Positions 43,594 to 52,526 of a DNA stretch of 64,000 nt are shown here, one piece after another; within the stretch, counting starts at the first letter, position 1, and each line of letters opens with the position of its first letter. The notes below the pieces were generated by a model that did no database searches, was not told where the DNA came from, and saw only the letters and a program-made list of their open reading frames with translations. The stretch comes from Robiginitalea aestuariiviva. GTDB lineage: Bacteria > Bacteroidota > Bacteroidia > Flavobacteriales > Flavobacteriaceae. Location of the stretch: positions 611,536 to 675,535 of the forward strand of contig NZ_JARPUQ010000002.1 of assembly GCF_029537735.1 (NCBI RefSeq). Reading direction: 5' to 3'. Both the position numbers and the translations under genes were made by a program.

Positions 43594-43712
43594 CAGACCT
43601 TTTTTAGCTAGGAATCAAGAGGAAAGAGGCCAAAAACACACATCAAAAAAAAACCGCTTCCGAAGGAATTGCGAACTCTTGAAGTACTTTGGAATACAAA
43701 CACCATCAGCAC

Positions 43713-45554
43713 ATGGCTGAAGAAAACAAGGCAGCAGAAACGGTAGAAACCGCCGCTGCAACAGCGCAGGCCCAAGCGCCCGCCAAACAAGAAAACCCGC
43801 AGGAATTCCTCGAAAACTTCGATTGGGATAAATACGAGGAAGGCATTGAGCGGGTTGCCGACGAGAAACTGAAGGAATTCGAAAAACTCGTCGAGGAGAA
43901 TTTTGTAGATACCGCCGATGAGGAAGTGGTGGAAGGGAAAATCACCCACATCACCGACCGCGAGGCGATCATCGATATCAATGCGAAATCCGAAGGGGTA
44001 ATTTCCCTGAACGAATTCCGCTACAACCCGGACCTGAAAGTTGGGGATACCGTAGAAGTGCTGATCGACATCCGCGAGGACAAGAACGGCCAGCTGGTAC
44101 TCTCCCACCGCAAAGCCCGTACCATCAAAGCCTGGGAGCGTGTTAACACGGCATACGACAAGGAAGAAGTGGTTACCGGTTTCGTAAAATGCCGTACCAA
44201 GGGTGGTATGATCGTAGATGTCTTTGGCATCGAGGCCTTCCTGCCCGGGTCCCAAATTGACGTGAAGCCCATCCGCGACTACGACCAGTACGTAGGAAAG
44301 ACCATGGAATTCAAGGTGGTGAAGATCAACCAGGAGTTCAAGAACGTGGTGGTTTCCCACAAAGCCCTGATCGAGGCGGACATCGAAGAACAAAAGAAGG
44401 AAATCATCAGCCAGCTGGAGAAAGGCCAGGTACTGGAAGGGGTGGTCAAGAACATCACCTCCTACGGGGTCTTTATCGACCTGGGCGGCGTAGATGGCCT
44501 GGTCCACATTACCGACCTGTCCTGGAGCCGTATCAACCACCCGAGCGAGGTGGTGGACCTGGACCAGAAGCTGAACGTGGTAATCCTGGATTTCGACGAC
44601 AACAAATCCCGTATCCAACTGGGTCTGAAGCAGCTTGAGAAGCATCCGTGGGATGCCCTTGGCGATGAGATCAAAGTTGGGGACAAGGTGAAAGGAAAAG
44701 TAGTGGTTATTGCCGATTACGGCGCCTTCCTGGAAGTAGCAGAAGGTGTGGAAGGCCTGATCCACGTTTCCGAAATGTCCTGGTCTACCCACCTGCGCAG
44801 CGCCCAGGATTTTGTGAAAGTTGGAGACGAGCTGGAAGCCGTGGTCCTGACCCTGGACCGCGAGGACCGCAAAATGTCCCTGGGGCTGAAGCAACTCACC
44901 CCGGATCCGTGGACCGATATCACCACAAAATACCCTGTGGGCAGCCGCCACAAGGGAATTGTCCGGAACTTCACCAACTTTGGTGTGTTCGTAGAACTGG
45001 AAGAGGGCATTGACGGCCTGATCTACATCTCCGACCTGTCCTGGACCAAAAAGATCAAGCACCCCTCCGAATTTGTAACCGTTGGGGACGAGCTTGAGGT
45101 GGAAGTACTGGAACTGGATGTGGACGGCCGCAAACTGAGCCTGGGCCACAAACAGACCCAGGAAAATCCCTGGGATAAATACGAGGAGGAGTTTGGCGAA
45201 GGCACCGTTCACAAGGCTGCCATCTCCGAGATCGTGGACAAGGGTGCTATCATCGAATTCAACGATGATATCACGGCCTTTGTACCCGGACGACATATGG
45301 AGAAAGAAGACGGCAAGAAACTCGTTCGCGGGGAAGAGGCCGAATTCAAAATCATCGAGTTCAACAAGGACTACAAGCGGGTGGTAGCCAGCCACACGGC
45401 TATCTTCAAAGAAGAAGAGCAGCGTAACGTACGCGCTGCCCGGAAGAAGATCGCCTCCATGGCCGATGAATCCAAACCCACCCTGGGGGATGCCAACGAT
45501 CAGCTCCAGGCCCTGAAGGACAAGATGGAAGCCGCTAACAAGAAGAAAAAGTAA
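43713..45554 (+). CDS. rpsA: 30S ribosomal protein S1
   Basis: The 613-residue protein has an acidic, Ala/Glu-rich N-terminal extension (about 1-70) and six S1 RNA-binding repeats. Typical repeat segments are GVFIDLGGVDGLVHITDLSW, GAFLEVAEGVEGLIHVSEMS and GVFVELEEGIDGLIYISDLS. It helps the ribosome bind mRNA, which is important in Bacteroidota because Shine-Dalgarno sequences are rare. The ATG at 43713 is preferred over a TTG eight codons upstream. The long leader may serve autoregulation. Confidence 0.96.
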   Translation: MAEENKAAETVETAAATAQAQAPAKQENPQEFLENFDWDKYEEGIERVADEKLKEFEKLVEENFVDTADEEVVEGKITHITDREAIIDINAKSEGVISLNEFRYNPDLKVGDTVEVLIDIREDKNGQLVLSHRKARTIKAWERVNTAYDKEEVVTGFVKCRTKGGMIVDVFGIEAFLPGSQIDVKPIRDYDQYVGKTMEFKVVKINQEFKNVVVSHKALIEADIEEQKKEIISQLEKGQVLEGVVKNITSYGVFIDLGGVDGLVHITDLSWSRINHPSEVVDLDQKLNVVILDFDDNKSRIQLGLKQLEKHPWDALGDEIKVGDKVKGKVVVIADYGAFLEVAEGVEGLIHVSEMSWSTHLRSAQDFVKVGDELEAVVLTLDREDRKMSLGLKQLTPDPWTDITTKYPVGSRHKGIVRNFTNFGVFVELEEGIDGLIYISDLSWTKKIKHPSEFVTVGDELEVEVLELDVDGRKLSLGHKQTQENPWDKYEEEFGEGTVHKAAISEIVDKGAIIEFNDDITAFVPGRHMEKEDGKKLVRGEEAEFKIIEFNKDYKRVVASHTAIFKEEEQRNVRAARKKIASMADESKPTLGDANDQLQALKDKMEAANKKKK

Positions 45555-45573
45555 GCGGTACGCTATGCAATAC

Positions 45574-45607
45574 AAAACCCCGGAAAGCAGTTTCCGGGGT
45601 TTTTTTT
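45574..45607 (+). terminator. Rho-independent terminator of rpsA
   Basis: AAAACCCCGGAAA (45574-45586) pairs perfectly with TTTCCGGGGTTTT (45591-45603) around a GCAG loop, with T bases continuing to 45607. It lies 19 bases after the rpsA stop codon. Confidence 0.93.
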
Positions 45608-45667
45608 GCCCCATTCCCGCGGGAGGTTTGCGGGATTCCCGATACGGGTGAATTGGGAAGAATTGTA

Positions 45668-45675
45668 TACTTTTG
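45668..45675 (+). promoter_or_regulatory. -7 element of the pyrR-pyrB operon
   Basis: TACTTTTG matches TAnnTTTG and lies 28 bases before the pyrR ATG. No TTG at 19-21 base spacing is present, so only the -7 half is supported. No attenuator hairpin is visible in the short leader. Confidence 0.45.
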
Positions 45676-45703
45676 TATCACCAACGCCTAGGACCGGCCC
45701 CCT

Positions 45704-46243
45704 ATGAGTCAAAAAGTGCTGCTTTCCGCCAAGGAGATCGAAATTATCCTGCACCGCCTGGCCTGTCAATTGTTGGAAAACCACCTGGATTTTAGCGAGA
45801 GTGTCCTGATTGGGTTACAGCCCCGCGGCAGTTTTCTGGCCGTACGCCTCAGGGAACTGCTGGAAAAGGAGTACAAAGTGCGGAAGATCCCCTTTGGCCT
45901 GCTGGACATCACGTTTTACCGGGACGATTTCCGCCGGGGCGACAAGACCCTGGCAGCCAGTTCAACCCAGATCGACTTCCTGGTGGAGGGCAAACGGGTG
46001 GTGCTGATAGACGATGTGCTTTACACCGGGCGCAGCATCCGCGCAGCCCTCACGGCCCTGCAGTCCTTCGGGCGGCCGGGCAGCATAGAACTGCTCACCC
46101 TGATCGATCGCCGCTTCAGCCGCCACCTTCCCATACAGCCGGATTACCGCGGCCGGCAGGTGGATGCCATCAACGCCGAGAAGGTGCGGGTGTGCTGGAA
46201 GGAAAACGAGGGGGAAGATGCGGTTTACCTGATTAGCAATTAA
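45704..46243 (+). CDS. pyrR: Bifunctional pyr operon regulator/uracil phosphoribosyltransferase PyrR
   Basis: The 179-residue protein has the phosphoribosyltransferase fold with the PRPP loop VVLIDDVLYTGRSIRAAL near 101-118 and the PyrR-like GLLDITFYRDD near 65. In Gram-positives PyrR binds pyr mRNA; in this organism no binding hairpin is seen upstream, so the enzymatic role may dominate. It lies 3 bases before pyrB. Confidence 0.92.
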   Translation: MSQKVLLSAKEIEIILHRLACQLLENHLDFSESVLIGLQPRGSFLAVRLRELLEKEYKVRKIPFGLLDITFYRDDFRRGDKTLAASSTQIDFLVEGKRVVLIDDVLYTGRSIRAALTALQSFGRPGSIELLTLIDRRFSRHLPIQPDYRGRQVDAINAEKVRVCWKENEGEDAVYLISN

Positions 46244-46246
46244 CCG

Positions 46247-47176
46247 ATGAGCGAACTGAGCGTACGACACCTGCTGGGCATCAAATACCTGAATCCGAAG
46301 GATCTGGAGCTGATCTTTCAAACGGCAGACCACTTTAAGGAAGTTCTGGGACGTGCCATCAAAAAAGTCCCTTCCCTAAGGGACATTACCATCGCCAATA
46401 TTTTCTTCGAAAACAGTACGCGAACCCGGCTTTCCTTCGAGCTGGCCGAAAAGCGCCTGTCCGCGGATGTGGTTAACTTCTCGGCCGCACAGTCTTCGGT
46501 GCGCAAGGGGGAAACCCTGATCGATACCGTGAACAATATCCTCTCCATGAAGGTGGACATGGTGGTGATGCGCCATCCCAACCCCGGGGCCGGAATCTTC
46601 TTGTCCAGGCATGTGCAGGCCGCCATCGTAAATGCCGGCGACGGGGCCCACGAACACCCCACGCAGGCCCTGTTGGACTCGTATTCCATCCGAGAACGCC
46701 TGGGCGGGGTAGGGGGCAAAAAGGTGGTTATTGTGGGCGATATCCTGCATTCGCGTGTAGCGCTCTCCAATATCTTCGCCCTGCAGATGCAGGGGGCTGA
46801 GGTCCGGGTTTGCGGGCCCAAGACCCTGATCCCGAAACATGTGGAAAGCCTGGGGGTAAAGGTGGAAAGCAACCTGCGCGATGCCCTGCAGTGGTGCGAC
46901 GTGGCCAACATGCTGCGGGTGCAGAACGAGCGGATGGACATGAGTTATTTCCCATCCACCCGGGAGTACGCCCGGCAGTTCGGGCTGAACAAGGCCCTGC
47001 TGGACAGCCTGGACAAGGAAATCGTGATTATGCACCCGGGCCCGATTAACCGCGGGGTGGAGATCACCAGCGACGTGGCGGATTCGGACCATTCCATCAT
47101 CCTCAACCAGGTGGAAAACGGGGTGGCCATTCGGATGGCAGTGATTTATTTGTTAGCTTCCAAGATAAAACAGTAA
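46247..47176 (+). CDS. pyrB: Aspartate carbamoyltransferase catalytic subunit
   Basis: The 309-residue enzyme condenses carbamoyl phosphate with aspartate in pyrimidine synthesis. It has the carbamoyl-phosphate site STRTRLSFE near 56-64, HEHPTQALLD near 134-143, and HPGPINRGVEI near 265. No pyrI regulatory subunit gene is nearby, as is normal for ATCases controlled through pyrR. It is 3 bases from pyrR on one side and 3 bases from a small gene on the other. Confidence 0.95.
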   Translation: MSELSVRHLLGIKYLNPKDLELIFQTADHFKEVLGRAIKKVPSLRDITIANIFFENSTRTRLSFELAEKRLSADVVNFSAAQSSVRKGETLIDTVNNILSMKVDMVVMRHPNPGAGIFLSRHVQAAIVNAGDGAHEHPTQALLDSYSIRERLGGVGGKKVVIVGDILHSRVALSNIFALQMQGAEVRVCGPKTLIPKHVESLGVKVESNLRDALQWCDVANMLRVQNERMDMSYFPSTREYARQFGLNKALLDSLDKEIVIMHPGPINRGVEITSDVADSDHSIILNQVENGVAIRMAVIYLLASKIKQ

Positions 47177-47179
47177 GCC

Positions 47180-47512
47180 ATGATTTTCGATACGGAAGGC
47201 CATACCACGGTTGTCTTCCAGGAAAAGGTATCCCTGGCGGTATTCCTGAAAAACCTGGAGGAAGCGTATCCGCGGTTTAAACACAACAACCTGATCCTGA
47301 ACCTGTTTTCCTTCGATGCGCTCCGCCCGGCGGACCTGCTGGAGTTCCTGGACATTTCCAACCGCCACAGGGGCGCGGGTAAGTCCCTGGTCCTGGTCTA
47401 TGACGGGGTTTCCTATGAAGACGTGCCGGACGAGCTCTGCCTGGTACCCACCTTGCAGGAAGCCCGGGATGTGATCGAGATGGAGGATATCGAAAGGGAC
47501 CTGGACCTTTGA
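47180..47512 (+). CDS. Small conserved-looking protein between pyrB and rnz
   Basis: I do not recognise a named family. The 110 residues alternate strands and helices (LILNLFSFDAL, LLEFLDISNRHR, KSLVLVYDG) in a way that recalls a STAS-like alpha/beta fold, and end in an acidic tail DVIEMEDIERDLDL. It has no signal or membrane segment. It sits 3 bases after pyrB and 17 before rnz, so it is co-expressed with them; a link to RNase Z or ribosome-related RNA processing is only a guess. Confidence 0.7.
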   Translation: MIFDTEGHTTVVFQEKVSLAVFLKNLEEAYPRFKHNNLILNLFSFDALRPADLLEFLDISNRHRGAGKSLVLVYDGVSYEDVPDELCLVPTLQEARDVIEMEDIERDLDL

Positions 47513-47529
47513 GCGCTGCCCATCCGTCC

Positions 47530-48435
47530 ATGCGGTTACAGATCATCGGCTGCCATGCTGCCACCCCCCGCCACCTGACTCATCCCAGCGCCCAGATCCT
47601 GGAAGCCGGCGGGCATATGGTGTTGATTGACTGTGGGGAAGGCACCCAGATGGAACTGCGCCGTTACCGCATCAAGTTTTCCCGCATCGGGCATATTTTT
47701 ATATCCCACCTCCATGGGGACCACTTCTTTGGCCTGCCCGGGCTGATCTCCACCTTCCGGCTGCTGGGGCGGGAAAAACCCCTGCACATCTACGGCCCCA
47801 AGGGCATTAAGGAGGCGGTTACCCTCCTGTTAAAGCTCGGGGATTCCTGGACCCAGTACCCCCTGCATTTCCATGAACTGACCGCAACGGAACCGGAAGT
47901 AATCCTGGAAGATACCACCCTGCAGGTTTCTACCCTGCCGCTGGCCCACCGCGTCTATACCAACGGTTACCTGTTTCGTCAGCAGCCCGGGTTGCGCAAA
48001 CTCGACCTGGAAAAGGCTACGGCCCTGGGGATTGACCGCGCCTATTTCCGGCGGATACAATTAGGGGAGGACGTACCCGGCCCGGACGGGAAACCGGTGC
48101 CTAACCGGGAGGTGTCCCTGCCGCCTCCGCCTCCCGCCAGCTATGCGTATTGCAGCGACACCGCCTACAAACCGGAACTCACTTCCTGGATAAACGGGGT
48201 TGACAGGCTCTACCACGAAGCGACCTTTCTGGAAACCGAAGCCCACCTGGCTTCCAAAACGGGGCATTCCACGGCCCGGCAGGCCGCCCGGATTGCCGCC
48301 GATGCCGGGGTGGGGCAGCTGATCCTGGGCCATTTCTCTACGCGGTACAAGGATTTATCCGCCTTCCGGACCGAAGCTGCCGCCATTTTCACCAACACGG
48401 AGCTGGCCGAGGACGGCAAGCAGTTCCAGTGGTAA
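47530..48435 (+). CDS. rnz: Ribonuclease Z
   Basis: The 301-residue metallo-beta-lactamase-fold nuclease removes 3-prime trailers from tRNA precursors. It shows the zinc motif SHLHGDHFFGL near 58-68, LAHRVYTNGYLF, the later SDTAY and a final LGHFSTRYKD. The ATG at 47530 starts at MRLQIIGCHAATPRH, matching relatives; a TTG at 47509 would overlap the previous gene. It is the last gene of the pyrR-pyrB unit. Confidence 0.93.
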   Translation: MRLQIIGCHAATPRHLTHPSAQILEAGGHMVLIDCGEGTQMELRRYRIKFSRIGHIFISHLHGDHFFGLPGLISTFRLLGREKPLHIYGPKGIKEAVTLLLKLGDSWTQYPLHFHELTATEPEVILEDTTLQVSTLPLAHRVYTNGYLFRQQPGLRKLDLEKATALGIDRAYFRRIQLGEDVPGPDGKPVPNREVSLPPPPPASYAYCSDTAYKPELTSWINGVDRLYHEATFLETEAHLASKTGHSTARQAARIAADAGVGQLILGHFSTRYKDLSAFRTEAAAIFTNTELAEDGKQFQW

Positions 48436-48533
48436 GCAACCTCCCGCCTCCGGGCCTTTAACGATATTTTAAAGGCAATCCTATCCCCGGGTTTTAGGCA
48501 ACTTTGATTATCTTGGGGCTCCAGTTTAAACGC

Positions 48534-49181
48534 ATGCAGGAGGATTTAGGAGACTACCGGAAATCGTATCAGAAAGGGCAGTTGCTCGAGGGGGAAGTCC
48601 CCGCCAATCCCATGGAGCTGTTTCAGCAATGGTTCCGGATGGCCGAAGCGCACCCGGGCATGGATGAGCCCAATACCATGATGCTCACCACCATAGGGCA
48701 GGATGGCTTTCCCAAGGGACGGATTGTGCTGCTCAAGAGGTTTACCCACGAGGGGTTTATCTTCTACACCAATTACGAAAGTGAAAAGGGCCGGGCCATT
48801 GCGGCCAACAACCGGGTTTGCCTGTCGTTTTTCTGGCCGGTGCTGGAGCGGCAGGTGATTGTGAAGGGCCGGGCCGAAAAACTGGCGCCCAACCTTTCCG
48901 ACGGGTATTTTGAGTCCCGGCCGGACGGGAGCAAGTTGGGGGCCATCGCTTCGCCCCAAAGCCAGGTAATCCCTTCCCGGGCCGTTTTGGAAGAAGCTGT
49001 CCGGGATCTGGAACAACGCTACCAGGGGCAGGAAATCCCCCGGCCCGATTTCTGGGGCGGCTTCCTGGTGCGGCCACAGAGCGTGGAATTCTGGCAGGGG
49101 AGGCCCAATCGCCTCCACGACCGGCTGCGCTACCTGCTGCAGGAAGACTGGGACTGGAAGCTGGAGCGCCTGGCGCCCTGA
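48534..49181 (+). CDS. pdxH: Pyridoxamine 5-phosphate oxidase
   Basis: The 215-residue FMN enzyme makes pyridoxal phosphate from the pyridoxine or pyridoxamine forms. Visible are GRIVLLKRFTHEGFIFYTNY near 62-81, SEKGRAIAAN, the FFWPVLERQVIVKGRAEKL strand and the C-terminal QGRPNRLHDRLRY with the substrate-binding Arg residues. The ATG at 48534 is preferred to a TTG at 48504. The region just upstream has TATCTTGG, a one-mismatch -7 element. Confidence 0.94.
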   Translation: MQEDLGDYRKSYQKGQLLEGEVPANPMELFQQWFRMAEAHPGMDEPNTMMLTTIGQDGFPKGRIVLLKRFTHEGFIFYTNYESEKGRAIAANNRVCLSFFWPVLERQVIVKGRAEKLAPNLSDGYFESRPDGSKLGAIASPQSQVIPSRAVLEEAVRDLEQRYQGQEIPRPDFWGGFLVRPQSVEFWQGRPNRLHDRLRYLLQEDWDWKLERLAP

Positions 49182-49219
49182 GGCTCCGAAAAAACAACCA
49201 ATACCGACCTGTTAATAAC

Positions 49220-49705
49220 ATGAAAGAACTGATTCTGATCCGTCATGGCAAGTCTTCCTGGGAATACGACGTCTCGGATAAGGACCGCCCGTTAAGCGAA
49301 CGGGGCGTGCAGGACGGCCACCTGGTGGCGGCTGCCCTCAAGCCGGAGTTGGCGGTCCCCGATGCCGTCTTTTCCAGCCCGGCCAACCGGGCTTTGCACA
49401 CCTGTACCATCCTGATGCGCGAGCTGGGCATTCCCTACGATCGCCTGGAGCTTGCCGCAGCGCTCTATGATTTCAGCGGGGGTTCGGTCAAGGCATTTGT
49501 TCGCGGCCTGGACGATGCCCTGAAGCGGGTGCTGATCTTCGGCCACAACCACGCCTTTACCCTGGTGGCTAACGCCTGGGGCAGCCGGCACACGGACAAC
49601 GTACCCACTACGGGATGCGTCCGCCTGCAATTTGATACGGCGCATTGGAAGGATATTACCCACGGCAGGACCCTTGGCATGGTCTTCCCGAAACACCTTA
49701 AATAA
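49220..49705 (+). CDS. SixA-type histidine phosphatase
   Basis: The 161-residue protein has the phosphohistidine-phosphatase signature LIRHGKSSW (residues 6-14) with the catalytic His, an Arg further on in SSPANRALHT and the second His in FGHNHAF near 113. SixA proteins remove phosphate from His in signalling or PTS proteins. Here it is followed after 3 bases by ppk1; the pairing of a SixA-like phosphatase with polyphosphate kinase also occurs in other bacteria. Confidence 0.87.
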   Translation: MKELILIRHGKSSWEYDVSDKDRPLSERGVQDGHLVAAALKPELAVPDAVFSSPANRALHTCTILMRELGIPYDRLELAAALYDFSGGSVKAFVRGLDDALKRVLIFGHNHAFTLVANAWGSRHTDNVPTTGCVRLQFDTAHWKDITHGRTLGMVFPKHLK

Positions 49706-49708
49706 TAC

Positions 49709-51787
49709 ATGGACAAAACCCAATACATCAACCGGGAAATCAGCTGGCTCCGCTTCAATGAACGCGTGTTGCAGGAGAGCCAGGACACCCGCGTACCCCT
49801 GATCGAACGCCTGCGTTTCCTGGGCATATTCTCGAACAACCTGGATGAATTCTTCAAGGTGCGCTATGCCACGGTCAAACGGATTGTGCAGGCCGGGAAA
49901 TCCGGCAAGAGCGTATTGGGGGGCGAAAAGGCCAAGGACCTGCTGGAGGAGATCACGGCCATCGTGATCCGGCAGCAGGAAAAAAGCATTGAGATCCTCA
50001 GGGAGATCGAGGAAGAGCTGGAACGGGAGCATATCCACATCATCAACGAAACGGAAATACAGGAACACCAGGAGGAGTTTCTGCGCAATTACTTCATCCA
50101 GAAGGTCAATCCCATGCTGATGACCATCATTCTGGACGGGCTTACCGAATTCCCGGTCCTGAAGGACACCGCCGCCTACCTGGCCGTAAAGCTGGTGCTG
50201 CTGGATACGGAGGCCACAGACGGGGCCGAAAACGAGACCCGCTATGCCCTGATTGAGATCCCCAAGGACATCGACCGGTTTATCGTATTGCCCCCGGAAG
50301 GAGAGGACCACTATATCATTATCCTGGACGACCTGATCCGGTATTCCCTGAGGAGCATCTTCAACATGTTCAACCTCTCGGAGATCTCGGCCCATATGAT
50401 CAAGATTACCCGCGATGCCGAGCTGGATATCGACAACGACCTGAGCAAAAGCTTTATCGAAAAAATCTCCACTTCGGTGGAGCACCGGAAAATCAGCGAC
50501 CCGGTGCGTTTTGTCTACGACCGGGCCATTGAGGCGGACACCCTCAACTACCTGAAGGAAAAAATGAACATCCAGGATACGGACAGTGTCATTCCCGGGG
50601 GGCGTTACCACAACCGCCGGGATTATATGGGCTTTCCGAGCCTGGGCCGGGAAGACCTCATGTACGAAAAGATCCGGCCCCTCCCGGTGAAGGACCTCAC
50701 CATGGAAGGGAGCATGCTGGTGGACATAGCCCGTCGGGATTACCTGATGTACGCCCCCTACCACACCTTTACCTATGTGATTAAATTCCTGAGGGAAGCG
50801 GCCCTGGACCCCAGGGTGCGGAGCATCAAGATTACCGTCTACCGCCTGGCGAACAATTCCCAGGTAGCGGCTGCCCTGATCAACGCGGTCAAGAACGGAA
50901 AGCAGGTTACGGTACAGATTGAGCTGCAGGCCCGCTTTGACGAGCGTGCCAATATTGAATACGCGGAACAACTGCAGGCGGAAGGGGTTAAGCTCATTTT
51001 CGGGGTCCCCGGCCTGAAGGTACACAGCAAGATCTGCGTCATAGAACGGGAGGAGGCCGAGGGCGTGAGGCGCTACGGCTTTATCAGCACGGGGAACTTC
51101 AACGAATCCACGGCCCGGGTCTATACGGATTATACCCTGTTTACCGCAGACGATTCCCTGCTGAAGGAATTGGCCAAGGTCTTCGATTTCTTTGAGACCA
51201 CCTATAAAGTCAAGAAATACAAGCACCTGATTGTTTCCCCCCACTATACCCGGGAGCGCTTTGAGCGCCTGATCCGCAAGGAAATGGCCAATGCTGCAGC
51301 CGGTAAGGAGGCTTACATCAAGATCAAGATGAACAGCTTTACCTCCTACGATATGGTGGACCTGCTGTACGAGGCCAGCAATGCCGGAGTTAAGATCCAG
51401 CTCATCATCCGTGGGATTTGCTGCCTGGTGCCGGGCATCCCCGGGATGAGCGAAAACATCGAAGCCATAAGTATTGTGGACAAATTCCTGGAGCACCCCC
51501 GGGTCTTTATTTTTGCCAATAACGGCGACCCCAAGGTGTTCATCTCTTCGGCGGACTGGATGACCCGCAACCTGGATTACCGGGTGGAGGTGGGTTGCCC
51601 CATCTACCAGGAAGACATCAAACAGGAACTGATCGACACCTTCGAGATTTCATGGAGGGATAATGTGAAGGCAAGGGTCTTTGACGTAGAACAGCAGAAC
51701 AACTACCGGGTTAATACCGAGGCGCCTTTCCGGTCGCAGTTCGAGATGTACGACTATTACCGTCGCAAGCTGGGGTTGAAGCCCTAG
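49709..51787 (+). CDS. ppk1: Polyphosphate kinase 1
   Basis: The 692-residue enzyme polymerises the gamma-phosphate of ATP into polyphosphate. The N-terminal helical domain opens with INREISWLRFNERVL (7-21), and the two phospholipase-D-like C-terminal domains carry the autophosphorylated His in LKVHSKICVIER near 440 and the second His/Arg region near 590. Length and domain order are normal. It is probably in one transcript with the SixA gene and converges with miaE, the stops being 6 bases apart. Confidence 0.95.
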   Translation: MDKTQYINREISWLRFNERVLQESQDTRVPLIERLRFLGIFSNNLDEFFKVRYATVKRIVQAGKSGKSVLGGEKAKDLLEEITAIVIRQQEKSIEILREIEEELEREHIHIINETEIQEHQEEFLRNYFIQKVNPMLMTIILDGLTEFPVLKDTAAYLAVKLVLLDTEATDGAENETRYALIEIPKDIDRFIVLPPEGEDHYIIILDDLIRYSLRSIFNMFNLSEISAHMIKITRDAELDIDNDLSKSFIEKISTSVEHRKISDPVRFVYDRAIEADTLNYLKEKMNIQDTDSVIPGGRYHNRRDYMGFPSLGREDLMYEKIRPLPVKDLTMEGSMLVDIARRDYLMYAPYHTFTYVIKFLREAALDPRVRSIKITVYRLANNSQVAAALINAVKNGKQVTVQIELQARFDERANIEYAEQLQAEGVKLIFGVPGLKVHSKICVIEREEAEGVRRYGFISTGNFNESTARVYTDYTLFTADDSLLKELAKVFDFFETTYKVKKYKHLIVSPHYTRERFERLIRKEMANAAAGKEAYIKIKMNSFTSYDMVDLLYEASNAGVKIQLIIRGICCLVPGIPGMSENIEAISIVDKFLEHPRVFIFANNGDPKVFISSADWMTRNLDYRVEVGCPIYQEDIKQELIDTFEISWRDNVKARVFDVEQQNNYRVNTEAPFRSQFEMYDYYRRKLGLKP

Positions 51788-51793
51788 GCGGGG

Positions 51794-52375
51794 TTACCCG
51801 TGCACGGTTTCCTTTGTCCCGAGGCCTTTCATGATTTCTGCCTCGTACTCCAGCAGGGCCTGCCATTTGGCATCTACTTCGGCCTTATCCCCGAATTTGC
51901 GGGCGAATTTTAAAAACAGGGTGTAGTGCCCCGCTTCGCTCACCATGAGTTTGCGGTAAAACTCGGCCAGGTCGGCATCCCGGAGTTCCTCGGAGAGCAG
52001 GCGGAAGCGTTCGCAGCTGCGGGCTTCGATCAGGGCGGCGTAAAGCAGGCGATGCACCAGTTGCTCGCTTCTCGCCCCGCCTTTGGGGAAGAATTTCATC
52101 AGGGCAATCACGTATTCGTCCTTCCGGTAACGCCCCAGGGTTTTGCCGCGCGCGAGAATGCGCTCGTGCACCATCTTGAAGTGCCCCATCTCCTCCCGGG
52201 CCAGGGCCACCATTTCGTTAACCAGGTCCGGGTATTCCGGGAAGTTCACAATCAGGGAAATCGCCGTACTCGCCGCTTTCTGTTCGCAGAAGGCGTGGTC
52301 GGTCAGGATTTCGTCGATATTCTTTTCCACAATATTCACCCACCGGGGATCTGTAGGGAGCTTGAGTCCGAGCAT
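51794..52375 (-). CDS. miaE: tRNA-(ms2io6A)-hydroxylase-like di-iron protein
   Basis: The 193-residue protein has the ferritin-like four-helix bundle of MiaE, with iron ligands in HAFCEQKAAS, AREEMGHFKMVHE, IEARSCERF and SEAGHYTLF. It hydroxylates the prenyl group of 2-methylthio-N6-isopentenyl-adenosine at position 37 of tRNA. The Bacteroidota members are shorter than the Salmonella enzyme, as here. It is transcribed alone, divergent from the ebo cluster. Confidence 0.88.
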   Translation of the reverse strand: MLGLKLPTDPRWVNIVEKNIDEILTDHAFCEQKAASTAISLIVNFPEYPDLVNEMVALAREEMGHFKMVHERILARGKTLGRYRKDEYVIALMKFFPKGGARSEQLVHRLLYAALIEARSCERFRLLSEELRDADLAEFYRKLMVSEAGHYTLFLKFARKFGDKAEVDAKWQALLEYEAEIMKGLGTKETVHG

Positions 52376-52471
52376 GGCGTCCGTTTTTTGCGAAGGTAAA
52401 AAGTTTTGACGGGATCGCCCGATACGGTCTGGTTTCCCGTTTTTTCAGGCGGGAATCTGAATATTAATGGC

Positions 52472-52479
52472 TAGCTTTG
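52472..52479 (+). promoter_or_regulatory. -7 element of the ebo cluster
   Basis: TAGCTTTG is a perfect TAnnTTTG match 48 bases before the ATG at 52527. A TTG at the usual distance is absent; only a T-rich tract (52440-52445) lies there. The element lies downstream of the alternative ATG at 52467, which supports 52527 as the true eboA start. Confidence 0.5.
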
Positions 52480-52526
52480 TAAGGCTCCGGGGGTCCCGTT
52501 CCCCCGAACCTTCAACCCGGAAATCT

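Noticed and set aside
43608-45614. Long minus-strand open frame of 668 codons opposite rpsA
   Set aside because: Antisense shadow with no domain; rpsA has promoter, S1 repeats and terminator.
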